A DNA stretch of 64,000 bases, taken from Cunninghamia lanceolata. Its lineage: Eukaryota; Streptophyta; Pinopsida; Cupressales; Cupressaceae. The notes under the pieces are model-generated. The model did no database searches and was not told where the DNA came from. It saw only the letters and a list, made by a program, of their open reading frames with translations. Of this stretch, positions 34,275 to 44,640 are shown piece after piece (positions within the stretch are counted from its first letter, which is position 1; the number at the start of each line of letters is the position of its first letter). The DNA is taken from assembly GCA_027924645.1 (NCBI GenBank), contig BSBN01001198.1, forward strand, positions 1,054,001 through 1,118,000, written 5' to 3'. The position numbers and the translations under genes were made by a program.

Positions 34275-35410
34275 ATGGATACTTCTTTGGAAGCTCTGTT
34301 TGTATACATCACAGACATTGATAATTTCTCTAAATTTACTCATGAATATCCTCAAGTCTTGGAACAAATATCATACGTACATGATGTTGATCTTCCTATG
34401 TGCTCCACATATGAAACCCTTTGTTACATATCTTATTTTGATAGCTTCACAAATCTCATGGGAATATATCCTTCGATATTAGATGATATCACTAAATTAA
34501 TAGCCAAAAATACATTTAGTAGTGATGACTTCAATATGTTAGATGAAACATTAGATGACTTTATTTCTGTTGAACATTCCACTACGACTCCTATTGCTAA
34601 AACATGTGACAACTTAGTTCTATCTTATGATCTCTCTCCCAACATTGCTCTCACTAATGAGGACACTTTGGTGGAAAAGGATGAATTCATTGACACATTC
34701 CTTAACATCATACCACCACTTTTCTATTCCAATGCTCTCCTTGGCCAAGATGAAGCATTAGTGAATAGGGAGCTCCCTTTAACAAAGAACATTTCATGGA
34801 TAGGTAATGATCATTCATTTAACAATAATAAAAATCCTACCCCTACTATAGTGCATGAAAACTCTATGGATCATCCCACTAACTTCCCTTTAGTTGATTG
34901 TTCACACACCTTGGATATCACTAAGGAAGGGAAGAACCTTAATCGCCCTCCTTTGATGGAATATTCAAGTCATTTGGATACCACTAAGGATTTAAAACAT
35001 TAACTACCTCTCTGTTGGTTGCATATTCTTTGAGCATCACTAAAGATACAAACTTTAACAATTACCCTCACAACACCTTACCTTCCCCTCATTCCTATGC
35101 TCTTTCTTCAAAAGATGTACCACTAGTGGATGAGGACAACTCTCCTACATTAAAACCCTCATGGATGGATGCTGAAACCACTCAAAACAAATCACTTCTT
35201 CCATCTCTTAAGAGCATAATGAATAAGTAAACTAATGCAACTCAACAAGAAAACATTCAACCTAACATTGAATCATACTTAGATGAACTTAACATTGAAC
35301 AATTTGAAGACAAGAACAAAATTTGGGCTATGGTACCTTACACACCTCTTTCCTCTAGCATTCAAGATTAAGAAGAGGATGATTTGATCATTGATAACTT
35401 CTAGCATGAT
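34275..35410 (+). pseudogene. Element B ORF, unknown acidic protein
   Basis: I do not recognise it. The likely start is ATG 34,275 (MDTSLEALFVYITDIDNFSKF); an upstream in-frame ATG is at 34,248. It is open to 35,003, then continues in another frame (35,015-35,230), then past a stop to about 35,410 (ESYLDELNIEQFEDKNKIWA). One frameshift plus two or three stops suggest about 375 residues originally. It is acidic and Asp/Ser/Thr-rich. A 20-residue motif is repeated three times around 34,890-35,060 (PLVDCSHTLDITK, PLMEYSSHLDTTK, LLVAYSLSITK). No zinc knuckle, membrane segment or catalytic motif. It is the only ORF of the element. Confidence 0.5.
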
Positions 35411-36215
35411 CCTGTCTAAAGGTAAGTATTTCTAACCCTTTACCTCCGTGTTGTGTTTCCCTCGTAATGTGTTATGTGTTGTTTAGGCATCCTAGGATGA
35501 CCCTTGATACTCTTGTAAGGTCAAGGATACCAGGAGACCGCCTCTGTTGTGACCCTTCTTCAATTTCTATCATCATTCTTCTATTGCTTCTCCTCTATTT
35601 TCATTGTTGTGTGTTGTGTCCTAGGGGCATAGCATTGCAGTTGGTGACCTGGGGGCACCTTCCTATGTGACAACCCTAGGACACTTGTTTCTCCTCTCTT
35701 GATTTATTGTTTACCTTCCTCTAGTGGTTCTATTTAGTTGGCAGATGATGAAAAACATATAATAATTATACAGACCTAGTGTCCCTTTAGCAAGAAATAA
35801 AAAATGGACCTAGTCCATACATGATGATGGGGTTGATATCTATTATCCAACGCTTGGCTAGTAGAATCACTCTGTGTGATACTTTGATGTTGTCTTATCG
35901 CACTTAAAAAACATAACAATATGACTGCTCTGTGCACTTTGTTTATCTTGGATCTCACCTTGCATTGTTGTTTATCATGATTATATGGATGCTAACACAT
36001 TTTCTTGCAGGAAATTGTGTGTTTGTGGGAACATTTGGCAATTGTAAAGTACATGTCACCTCTGGGGGGCATGGGCTTTGTGAGAGCTCATGTTCCCTTG
36101 TGTGTTTTCTTCCTATCTTAACGTGCTTGATATCGGTACACAATATCAACCATCTTAAGGTGGGGGCATATATAAGGTAAGTTGTTTGATGATTCTGGTA
36201 CCAACGAAGCGTGTT
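35411..36215 (+). other. Element B 3' region, noncoding
   Basis: Several small overlapping frames are present on both strands but none has recognisable composition or motifs. I take it as noncoding retroelement sequence leading into the repeat block. Confidence 0.5.
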
Positions 36216-36425
36216 TGTAAGCCCTCCGCGGAGGCGGGATGTTGTATCTCCAAGTGAGTGCACATCTTTATTTTATATATTGCAAGTATTAAGCCCTCTG
36301 CAAAGGTAGGATATCATGCATATCCTTTTTATTTTAAGCCCTCTGTGGAGGTGGGGATGGTGTATTTCTCGATGAGATTGCACATCCTGTCATTATCTAA
36401 AAGTCCTCCAAGCAGGTGGGGTGGA
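36216..36425 (+). repeat. CCCTCYGYGGAGG hairpin repeats in element B
   Basis: Four copies, at about 36,217, 36,291, 36,336 and 36,400, of a short dyad aagCCCTCC-gc-GGAGGcggg and variants (CCCTCT-gt-GGAGG, CCCTCT-gc-AAAGG, TCCTCC-aag-CAGG). The intervening DNA (tgtatctc...gtgcacatc) is also partly repeated. Confidence 0.7.
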
Positions 36426-36590
36426 TCTAAGACTATCCTACCCTTAAGCATGTATTCAACGATTGTTGTGGTGAAGCCCAATCATTGGTGTGCCTATAAT
36501 GTGCTTGAGATGGATGTGAACCTAGCAATAGGTTTCTTCCATCACTTATTTGTCATGTTTTCTCTGTGTCTTCCATGTGTGTGTGTATGG

Positions 36591-36730
36591 TGTGTTTGTT
36601 CCCAAGCATAGTTTCAAGACTAGTGGCAATGAGCTTCTCCTATGCTTTGGGATTTGTACGGCATGTTTGTTCTCAAGTGTAGTTTTAAGACTAGTGGTGA
36701 TGAGGTCCTCCTACATTTTGGGTTGTGTGT
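36591..36730 (+). repeat. Two-copy 71-bp hairpin repeat in element B
   Basis: The two units share tgtttgttc(c/t)caag and aagactagtgg. Each can fold: AAGCATAG (36,604-36,611) with CTATGCTT (36,640-36,647), and AAGTGTAG (36,675-36,682) with CTACATTT (36,711-36,718). Two base pairs differ between units with pairing kept, and one pair becomes a wobble. Confidence 0.7.
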
Positions 36731-36993
36731 TTACTTTCCATGTACTTGCATTTGCATTCATATATGAGAAAATGAAAAAGAAATAATCACTGCATTCACT
36801 ATATTCATTGTGTTTTGTGTGTCTTCAATGTTGTCTTCTCCGCTTTTTACATGGTTGTAACTGTCTTCTCCATGGTTTTGCGTGCCTGTTACTGTCTTCA
36901 ATGTGTTTAGCGTGTCTTCACCATGCTTGGCGTATTTTCTGTGTTTTGACCGTACTTTAATGCATGTATTGGCCTTGCATTTATACATAGATT

Positions 36994-37008
36994 AAAGTGG
37001 GGGCTAAA
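36994..37008 (+). other. Element B polypurine tract
   Basis: aaagtgggggctaaa directly precedes the TG of LTR2. Confidence 0.8.
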
Positions 37009-38365
37009 TGTTATGTCAAAAAATGTCCCCTTGGGGGCTTTTCCCTCTTAAGGTTTAGCTCTCGGGTCCTTAGAATGCATTTAGAGCATCTTGCATGACA
37101 ATTGTGAACCCCGATGAGAAAACCCTAAAGTTTTATGGCAAATAGGACCTAGGGGATGTCATTTAAATAGATTTTGACCAAAATTGGGAGGGTGGACTTG
37201 GGTGCTAGCACCCTATTCCTGCCCTATTTTGGGTCAGCCCTAAATTTAAATGTTAGTTTTATGACCGTTACTTAAGTCCTATGCCGACATCTCAAGTTTG
37301 AATTACAAAATTCTTAGCGGGAATGTTTGTAGTTGCATATATAAGCATGTTTAGGACTTCATTTGCAAACTAGATAGACATTGTGAGCTTGTGATCTTAT
37401 GCTAAAGTGATTCAAGGATTTCATTGTGTTGCAGAGCAGTATTGTGTTGTTATTGTACTTGTTTGTTACAGATTTGACTCCATCTCCTCATGGCATGAAA
37501 GAGCATCTTCCTTCCATGAGATCTACACTTCAAGTTGACATTTATTTATGTTTCAATCATTTATCATTTGGATTTCTGCAAGGATACACACTCTTCATCT
37601 AACAACAGTGTTTGGAAGACTTGAATGTCTCTCCGAGGCTTGACCGAGGCAAACCTCTAAACACCACAACCCCCAACCACACTCCTTTGTGATTTTCAGT
37701 TACAGGTATCGAGTTTCATGGGGTGGAGTTGCAGAAGAAGATTGTAGAGGACAATGATTCATGATTTGAAAGAAAGAAGATAAAGTTGAACATTTTAGGA
37801 CACAGGCACTAGTGGCAGTGTCCTCTAGAGTTGCAAACATAGAAAAAACCTAGATAGTGGTAATCAGCATCTGAAGAGCTTCCAACATCCTGAAGAATAT
37901 CTAGTACTGGACTAGGGTGCTAGTGGAGGTGTCCTCCGCATCTTCCAGGGTAAAAACAGAAGATACAGATAATATCAATGTCAGGAGAAGATCTTGATTA
38001 TGTATAGAAAATAGTACCTTTGATAGGGGCACCAGTGGAGGTGTCCCTGACTATTTCGTATCCCAAACTTCAAAAAATGGTCATTTATTAATCTCTGTCC
38101 TTCATCTTAATCTGCAAGCATTTGTTGTAATTCATTAATTTGCTTACTTAGGGTTTTAAGAGTACTTGAGCATTAAATTAAGATATTGATTGATAACATA
38201 TGATCTTCCACATCGTTCCAAGTGACAGCCCAACCTATTAGGTGAATACTCTCGCTTAGTAGAGATTCAACTCGGTTGATATGTCCTTGAATGTTTGTAG
38301 TGAAAGGAGGATTTTCCCTTGAAACCAAAAACCACCATCAACCCCCCTCCTTTTCCTACTAAACA
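37009..38365 (+). repeat. Element B 3' LTR
   Basis: 1,357 bp, TGTTATGTCA...CTACTAAACA, followed by the duplication acatg. It carries the same 112-bp-spaced GGACA/TGTCC units as LTR1 (37,798, 37,909); the third unit here has lost the left half of the stem. Confidence 0.92.
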
Positions 38366-38370
38366 ACATG
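38366..38370. repeat. Right target-site duplication of element B
   Basis: acatg, identical to 30,885-30,889. Confidence 0.88.
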
Positions 38371-38829
38371 AAACCTAGAGTAGAAAACAGAAATACATAT
38401 TTTACTCCTTGATCCCATTTGGAAGTGGGTATGTAGTCAACCTAGGGAATGAAGGATGTTCCCAGTGCATAGGATTTAGGTATGGGGTTTTGTGGGGGAG
38501 AAATCCTAGTTTCCCACATAAGGATCAATGCAACTCCTTAATGACTTAGGAAGCACTCCAACAAGTTAAGACCTCCAACCAACCTAGATTAAACCTATGA
38601 AAAAGAAAATCTAAATTTAAATACTTGAAAGAATCCCCATTTGGGATTTACTTGAATCCCCGAGGCCTAGGGCCAAAAATTCTGAAGCGGGACTCAAGTG
38701 ACAATACTTGAATAGTTTAACTCCTGAAGACATAGACCTTGATGCACCTTGAAGGGAGTGTAGCCTTTAGAGAGTGACCTAGGATCCATTAGATCTTGAT
38801 GGGATTAAGACTCTGGCTAGAGCACATAC

Positions 38830-39026
38830 CTATCCCGTTTGGATAGATACCCATCCTATATGGATGAAAGTTTACCTATCCCGTATGGATAGATTTCTGT
38901 CCCGTTTGGACAGAAGTATACCTATCCTGTTTGGATAGATGCCCATCCCATATGGATGAAAGTTTACCTATTCTGTTTGGATAGATGCTTGTCCCTTTTG
39001 GACAAAGGGCTACCTCGTTTGGGTAG
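38830..39026 (+). repeat. Tandem hairpin array in LTR2 (element A)
   Basis: This is the counterpart of 24,999-25,194: nine dyads with 5-base loops. They include CTATCC/GGATAG three times in perfect form, CATCC/GGATG twice, CTGTCC/GGACAG and CTTGTCC/GGACAAAG. The second variable hairpin is TGTCC/GGACA here but CGTCC/GGACG in LTR1. Confidence 0.8.
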
Positions 39027-39143
39027 AAATACCCGATTATGTTAAATCAACGCTTATATCAAACTTAGGAACAACAAAAAAAATTGTAGTGACTTTTGAA
39101 GGGTTACTGTTTGGGAATCTCATAGGATAACCAGAACCTTACA

Positions 39144-39148
39144 CTTTG
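39144..39148. repeat. Right target-site duplication of element A
   Basis: ctttg, identical to 18,029-18,033. Confidence 0.88.
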
Positions 39149-42059
39149 TTAGTTGCATTTGATCTAGTACCTCAAACTTACAAATGGTAAACATCTACAG
39201 AAGGTATAAGTTATTTGAGGTTTGCTTGTCTCCATAGTGTGGAAATATGTAAAGGATTGACTTAAATTCTTGCAAATTCATCATACCTTTGCCTAATTAG
39301 AATGGAGATAAGTTGGTTTTATAAGTTATTTATTCACAATGCTTGTCAAGGTATAGAGGATCATGCCTACACATGTTGAACATTAAATCCTTTTCTTATA
39401 TATCTATAAATGTGTCAAATGTCTACACATTTAGGGTCTATAACTACAAATTTATGTGAAACCAACACAATATGAGTTAGTAAGAGTGAATTGGGCTTGT
39501 GCATTGTGCCAATTGGAATTGGTTTTACCTTTGTAGTAATTCTTATTAACGATCTTTGTTATTTTGAAGACCCTCATAAGGATTACCCTCCTAAGTCTTG
39601 TAGAGCTCAAAGTGTAGAAGACAGGGACTAGTCTTTTCAATTGGTTCTTTCTTGTCCTTGGTTCAGTTAGGGTAGTCATTTCACCTAGATCAACTTGATC
39701 CCCTAGTCTAGGTGTTATGTCATCTCTTAGAGCTGAGGGTAGTAAGAAAAAACCCCAATAGGGTCTACATTTCCTCATGAATCTATGTTATGCATTGTTT
39801 CAAGTTCTATGAGTTTTATGGTTTCCTTGGTTTTAGTTGGAGCACTGGCCATGCTTATTGTCACCCCTTAGATTCCATATATGTGCTTGTTATGTGGCTT
39901 GTCTATACCCACATCTTACATGGAAGACTCAAATGTGGGATGACTATACCCATGGATCTTCGACGTGTTATATGGTATCTTGTTGCAACCAAGATTTACT
40001 ATAGATTTTTAAATGTGATGGTGTTGCAAATTTTGGTGTTGGTGGCCCTTTTGCATCATGATGCATTGGTATTATGTAGCAATGATATAGTGAGATGGAT
40101 GGATGGAGTACCTATGATTCATGTTATAGTACTTTGGGATGTTCACGACATTCATGTAAGAGGACTTTGGGTTACTTGCAATTGTTTTTCTTGCAACTTG
40201 AAGCAATTATATTCTTTTGGAGATCATGGTTTTACTTTTACCTTTGGGATCTCCTAATGTTTCAGTTGAGTTATTTGATGGTGTGAGGGCCATTGATGAT
40301 CTTCGATCACAAGATGTTCATCACAATCCCATGGGTAGTTTTGGATCAATAGTGTGCCTTGGAGGACTCAAGATCTTTTGTTTTTATAGTCTTGGCATGA
40401 TACAAGTGCTCTATAGAGTAGATTTATCCTTTAAAGATAAATGATCTTTTATGCAAAAGATGTATATCATTATGTTATGTGGAGTTCCTAATTTTGTAGT
40501 CATAAATTGTGGCAATAATTTGAGGTAGTCTTCTAGTATTAAGTGCATTGGCCATTTTGCCTTGGGAGCTTCTGGAGATTATATTAATGTAGTTGGAGTT
40601 CAATTGGCATGAGATGGTCTGTTGGGTGCTCATGGATACTAGATAGACTTGGGTGAGGCTAGACATCTCTTATTTTTGGGGATCATGTGTTAGAACATGA
40701 CTCTTTGACAAAGTTTTGACAAAAGGACTCAGAAGCCTTCATCTAGAGTTGGACATGAGTTCAACATGGACCTAAAGAGGAGCTTATTCATGGAGAGAGT
40801 CTATGTGACACAATGCATCTCTAAAGGAGCAATATCAGTTCCCACTCTCGATCCAATTGATGAAGAAATAATTGAGAGGCATTGCCTACCTAGTTACTCA
40901 AATGTATTCTATTTTTTTCTCTTTGTTTTCTTATGGGAATGAGTCTTGAGCTGTGGATTTTAGTTCTAAAGGGCTTATTTGAGGAGTACATGGCATAATG
41001 TCTTTTTCTCATGGCTTCCCATATGCATGAGTTTGTTCAAGAGGATGGTTTTTGAAGAGTATAGGAGATGGTTTTTTGCAAGAATGAGCAGTAAGTGTTT
41101 TCATTAATGTCAACACCTAAGGAAGTTATTTGAATAAGTCTGATCAAGTATTTGAGGAATTAGTACAAGTACAGAATTGCTTCATCTATCAGAATAGTGC
41201 AATGTTGTGCTCCACATTTCCTGTAGATTGAATATCTTTGTCTGCGGATTGGAAGTAATGTTAAGGGATGTTAGTAGATGCTATGTTTCAAGTTTTAGCC
41301 TCTGGTGTGAATATTTGAGTGAGTTGTGTTCACCAGAGTAAAAACTATTTTTCTGTGTATTTAATGGTGACAGGGAGAATGTATTATGCTCCACATTTCT
41401 CTGCATGTAAGTTTCACAGTCTGCAATTCTGGAATTAACTTTGTAATAATGTTATGTGCCTTCAGTTCAAATGGTTTGTGATTTGGTGCTCTGCAAGCAA
41501 TCTTTCCTTTATGACAGTGGCCGATAGTAATGTTCAAGTAATCTAGTTTGAAGAATCTTATGGATAAAGTGTTTAGAGGTTGTGCGAATGTTCTTGGTGA
41601 TTTTAACGTGCTTGTGGGAGTCTCTAGATCGTGTTCCTATATTTTGATTGGTTTACAAAGTATAATCCAGATCATGCAGGAAGCATGTTCCTAAAATTCT
41701 TAGCGTTAACTCTAGTCTTGGCCGACTTGTTTTTTTTCACTACTTGCGGTTGTGATTCGAAGTTTGTAAAGCATGTTGTTATGTGGAAGATTGCAATTGA
41801 GTCCCAGCTAAGGCTTGGTGTGATCTGCATTCATTCTTTTCTCTCTCAAATTTGTTTAGGTTCATACCTATCTTGATGTATGTATGCTTGTCGACCTTGG
41901 ATATTGTTCTAATGGTTGATGATTGTAATGTTGATCTTGATGTAAATTCCAAGGTTGATAAATTGTATAAAAACATGTAATGAAGTTGTGAATTAGTAAG
42001 AAGGATGCGAAAATGATAAGATAATTGTGAAATAAAAAGGCAGAGCAAAACAGAGGATA
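39149..42059. other. No gene recognised; old degenerate DNA
   Basis: Medium-length frames (for example 155 codons at 39,790-40,257 plus overlapping ones up to 40,444) are hydrophobic and lack any family motif. The phrase (gt)tgctccacatttc occurs twice (about 41,208 and 41,380). Nothing else could be supported. Confidence 0.45.
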
Positions 42060-42455
42060 TTTATTGTGCTTCAATGGAACTAAACCTTGGCATAGTGTAG
42101 ATGCTACTATCTTAGTTCACCAACTTTGGTAGTGAGCCACCCACTAGCAGTGAGCCACCCCATTGGCAGTGAACCTCTTCTTGCAGTGAGCATTCTGGGC
42201 AGTGAGCCTCCGATTGGTATTGCTACTATATTTTATATTGTGAGCTAACACTCATCGTGGTTTTTCCCTTATTAGGTTTTCCACGTAAAAATATGGTGTC
42301 TCATGTGTTAGATGTGTGAATGTGTTTAAGTTCTTGATTTCATGTTTTCATGGTTAAATATAATAACAGTGATTAAGCAGTTGATGTGTTAATGGTTTTG
42401 AAGTATTGGTTATAACTGATTCACCCCCCTCTCAGTTGTATTGCACTTTTCAACA
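42060..42455 (+). repeat. Copia LTR, 3' portion
   Basis: It contains the plant copia LTR signature gtggtttttcccttatt...ggttttccacgt at 42,258-42,289 and ends with gattcacccccctctcagttg...cttttcaaca. Both are familiar from plant copia LTR ends. The start is not defined. The sequence after it (tggttttgggc) is a weak PBS match. Confidence 0.6.
42131..42215 (+). repeat. GCAGTGAGC minisatellite
   Basis: Five units of about 18-22 bp with the core (g)cagtgagcc (42,131-42,215; the first is tagtgagcc) inside the copia LTR. Confidence 0.75.
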
Positions 42456-42519
42456 TGGTTTTGGGCATATTCCCTAGTGATGGGAATGGTTATTAGTTTG
42501 ATCTTCCTTCACTTAAGAA

Positions 42520-43560
42520 GCTTACATATTTGTTTTATTTCTTTATTGTTGTTGTGTTTGACCTTGGGGTTGAACAATTAAATGTTGTTAAGGCTTTTAT
42601 GTTTGGGGTTTTGGAAGTGATCTTACTTGTCATAGCTTTAACACTCAGTGGTGTTAGAAGAAGGACATGGTATGTGATATGGTTTGCAATTTTTCTCTCT
42701 ATGGTTTTATGTATCTTCCTAGAGGTTCATATTCATGTGACATTGGAGTTGATATTTATGTGGAGCTATTATGATCACTATGTTTGTGGTCATTTACTAT
42801 TATTGTACTTCATTTTTTAGCAATAATATGAGATATCTTTAATCTCTCTTTTATGATATGGAGAACTTGGGAGAGATAGGACCGGAGGTGAGAGAGTGAG
42901 AAATTGTTTTTTGGAGCAAGTATGCTCTATTTTGGTTGTAGTTTATAAATCACTATGTGCTCTTCAAAACTAGTTTTTATGACATGAATCACACCTTTCT
43001 TGTGATTGTTTTTGGTGGAATTTTGTGTTGATTTGGTCAACACTAGACTAGACATTGCCCATGCAATGGGAGTCCTAGGAGGCATATATGTCTTTGGAGG
43101 ACAAGTTTCATTGAGTTGTAGTATCAAGGGTCGTCAGGGTTTTTGCACATTAGTGTGTTTTCTACCTTGGAATGAAATAACCTTATGGAAGATGGTGGAT
43201 TATGCATGGACAAGAGCTTTAGTGTGGGCTATATATGTCATGAGAAAAAGGTCTATCAATGGTTGGGGTTAGTTGTATGTGAGCGACAAATTGTGGTCAT
43301 TGTTCTGGCTATAGTGGAGTATATGGTGCATACTTGATATTATTTTGGAGGAGAATGGACTTCTGAGTTTATGTGTTGGTAATGGGTTGAGAATGAATAT
43401 AGTGGTGTGTTTGTGTGACATTTAGTGTGTCATCTTGGCTTGGAGTTCTTATCTTTTGTGCTTGGGCATGATGGAGGGTGAGATTGTTGTGGTCAAGATG
43501 GTGGTCATTTGGTGGATGTTGCAGATGCTTCTATGAATTACGTGGGCATAGATGAGTCAA
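42520..43560 (+). pseudogene. Copia reverse transcriptase and RNase H relic
   Basis: The plus-strand frame FDLGVEQLNVVKAFMFGVLEV mirrors the copia RT stretch with EQLDVKTAFLHGDLEE. Downstream, at 43,030-43,100, VNTRLDIAHAMGVLGG matches the RNase H-proximal motif NTRPDIAHAVGV. The KSLYGLKQAPR and YVDDM motifs are not readable any more, and stops and indels are frequent. It is much older than the copia element at 1,153-6,158 and lies between two copia-type LTRs. Confidence 0.6.
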
Positions 43561-43652
43561 TTGGTATAATATGGTTATATCCTTGGTGTTTAGTTCATGG
43601 ATTTGTTGGAGATTCTCTTTTTCTCCATCAAGGTATACAAAAAATGGGAGAA

Positions 43653-44640
43653 TGTTGGGATTAGGTGTGGCATACACCATGTAAGTCCTAATGTTCAAAT
43701 TATTTATTTATTAGTAATTATTAATTATTTTCTTTTCATTTGGGAAATGGGGTTTCCCACTTTGAGGTGGCATTTTTGGCCACATGTTGGCTATCTTGGA
43801 ATGTGTGTAAGAAGTTGTAAGAGCATATAGTGTCATTATGGCATTTTTAGATGTAGGGATTAGTTACAATAGATTTTATGACACATGTAAGAGCATGATT
43901 ATAGGGAGTTACAAAGTGAACTAGGAATCTTGACCCACTTATGATGCATGTTATGACACGCCATATAGCATCTTTCTAAAGGAGGTAAATGATGAAGGAT
44001 GAGTCCAAAATGGGGTGCGAGTCATGAAAATTATTACCATGGTATTTTGGGATCTTGTTTGGGCCTATGGTAATGGCTTTTGGTGGTTTTTATGGGCCTC
44101 CTTGAGTCTATATATTAAGGGGTTGAGATGGAGGTATTATGAAATGTATTTTGCAGGGTTATGTTGTCAAATTTTCTCTAGAGTAGTGGGATGTTGATCT
44201 CCATGTTAAGGCTTTGAGACTACAAATGTATTGTAACTATTTATGTTATTGATCGTGGTGCTTCTGGATAAAACTATGTATTGCTTTTTTGCCTCAACGT
44301 TTCGGATCACACTCCATGATCCATCATCATGAATCTCTCTTATTTTCTTCCTGATGATGGATCATGGAGTGTGATCTGAAATATTGAGGCAAAAAAGCAA
44401 TACACAGTTTTATCCAGAAGCACCATGATCAATAACATGGACTGTGGAAAGATCATGACTACACTATTTATGTTGTTGAATAATACATTGGTTCGATGCT
44501 TTGGAGGGTGGGGTTTTTACCTAAAAAGGTTTTCCTCACGTAGATTGGTGTCTCTTCTCTTCTATCCATGATTCTTATATTTTTCTCTCATTCTTGCTTT
44601 CTAATATGTTATTTCACTATTGTTATGCTACTAAAATTTC
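43653..44640 (+). repeat. Copia LTR downstream of the RT relic
   Basis: A purine tract aaaaaatgggagaa ends just before TGTTGGGATTAGG, the usual PPT and copia LTR start. The U5 signature gtggggtttttacc...ggttttcctcacgt is at about 44,506-44,540. The 3' limit is uncertain. A fold-back element interrupts it at 44,243-44,438. I could not pair it with the upstream LTR at 42,060-42,455. Confidence 0.55.
44243..44438. mobile_element. Fold-back hairpin element (MITE-like)
   Basis: Two arms of about 87 bp (44,243-44,325 and 44,352-44,438) are inverted copies with five differences, all transitions, and a loop of about 22 bp (tgaatctctcttattttcttcc less the last bases). The phrase ctatttatgttattga at 44,237 recurs at 44,464 with one change, a possible 16-bp target duplication. 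No ORF. Confidence 0.8.

Larger units (their letters stand above)
30890..38365 (+). mobile_element. Element B: non-autonomous LTR retrotransposon
   Basis: LTRs 30,890-33,409 and 37,009-38,365 (TGTTATGTCA...CTACTAAACA) flank 3.6 kb. The duplication acatg bounds it exactly. Inside are a repeated leader, one unrecognised ORF, hairpin-forming repeats and a PPT. I find no Gag zinc knuckle, protease, RT or integrase motif, so it must depend on another element for movement. It sits in LTR2 of element A and carries a retroposon in its own first LTR. Confidence 0.9.
18034..39143 (+). mobile_element. Element A: gypsy-type LTR retrotransposon with very long LTRs
   Basis: Two LTRs starting TGTCACAACCCTCATATTTG (18,034 and 26,953) and the duplication ctttg bound the element. 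Each LTR is about 4.7 kb once later insertions are removed. Between the LTRs lie only about 1.64 kb: a decayed PBS, Gag, a protease fragment and a PPT. RT, RNase H and integrase are missing, so it is either internally deleted or was a non-autonomous partner. The orientation is plus, from the PBS, Gag and PPT. Three further elements are nested in the LTRs. All frames are broken. Confidence 0.9.
26953..39143 (+). repeat. Element A, 3' LTR, split by element B
   Basis: It starts TGTCACAACCCTC and ends CAGAACCTTACA, followed by the duplication ctttg (39,144-39,148). Element B with its duplication interrupts it at 30,885-38,370. The two parts together are about 4.7 kb. It lacks the ORF1 retroposon and LINE tail of LTR1, so those arrived after element A inserted. 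An 81-residue frame at 28,203-28,448 is an LTR artefact. Confidence 0.9.

Noticed and set aside
35932..36786. Several 78-117 residue frames in element B
   Set aside because: They overlap one another across the hairpin repeats, differ between strands and have no motif.
39790..40257. 155-residue plus-strand frame
   Set aside because: Hydrophobic, no domain or motif, overlapping frames of similar length and no gene signals; probably chance in decayed DNA.
44464..44479. 16-bp phrase near the fold-back as proof of LINE-type insertion
   Set aside because: One mismatch and a 25-bp gap to the hairpin end; mentioned only as a possible duplication.
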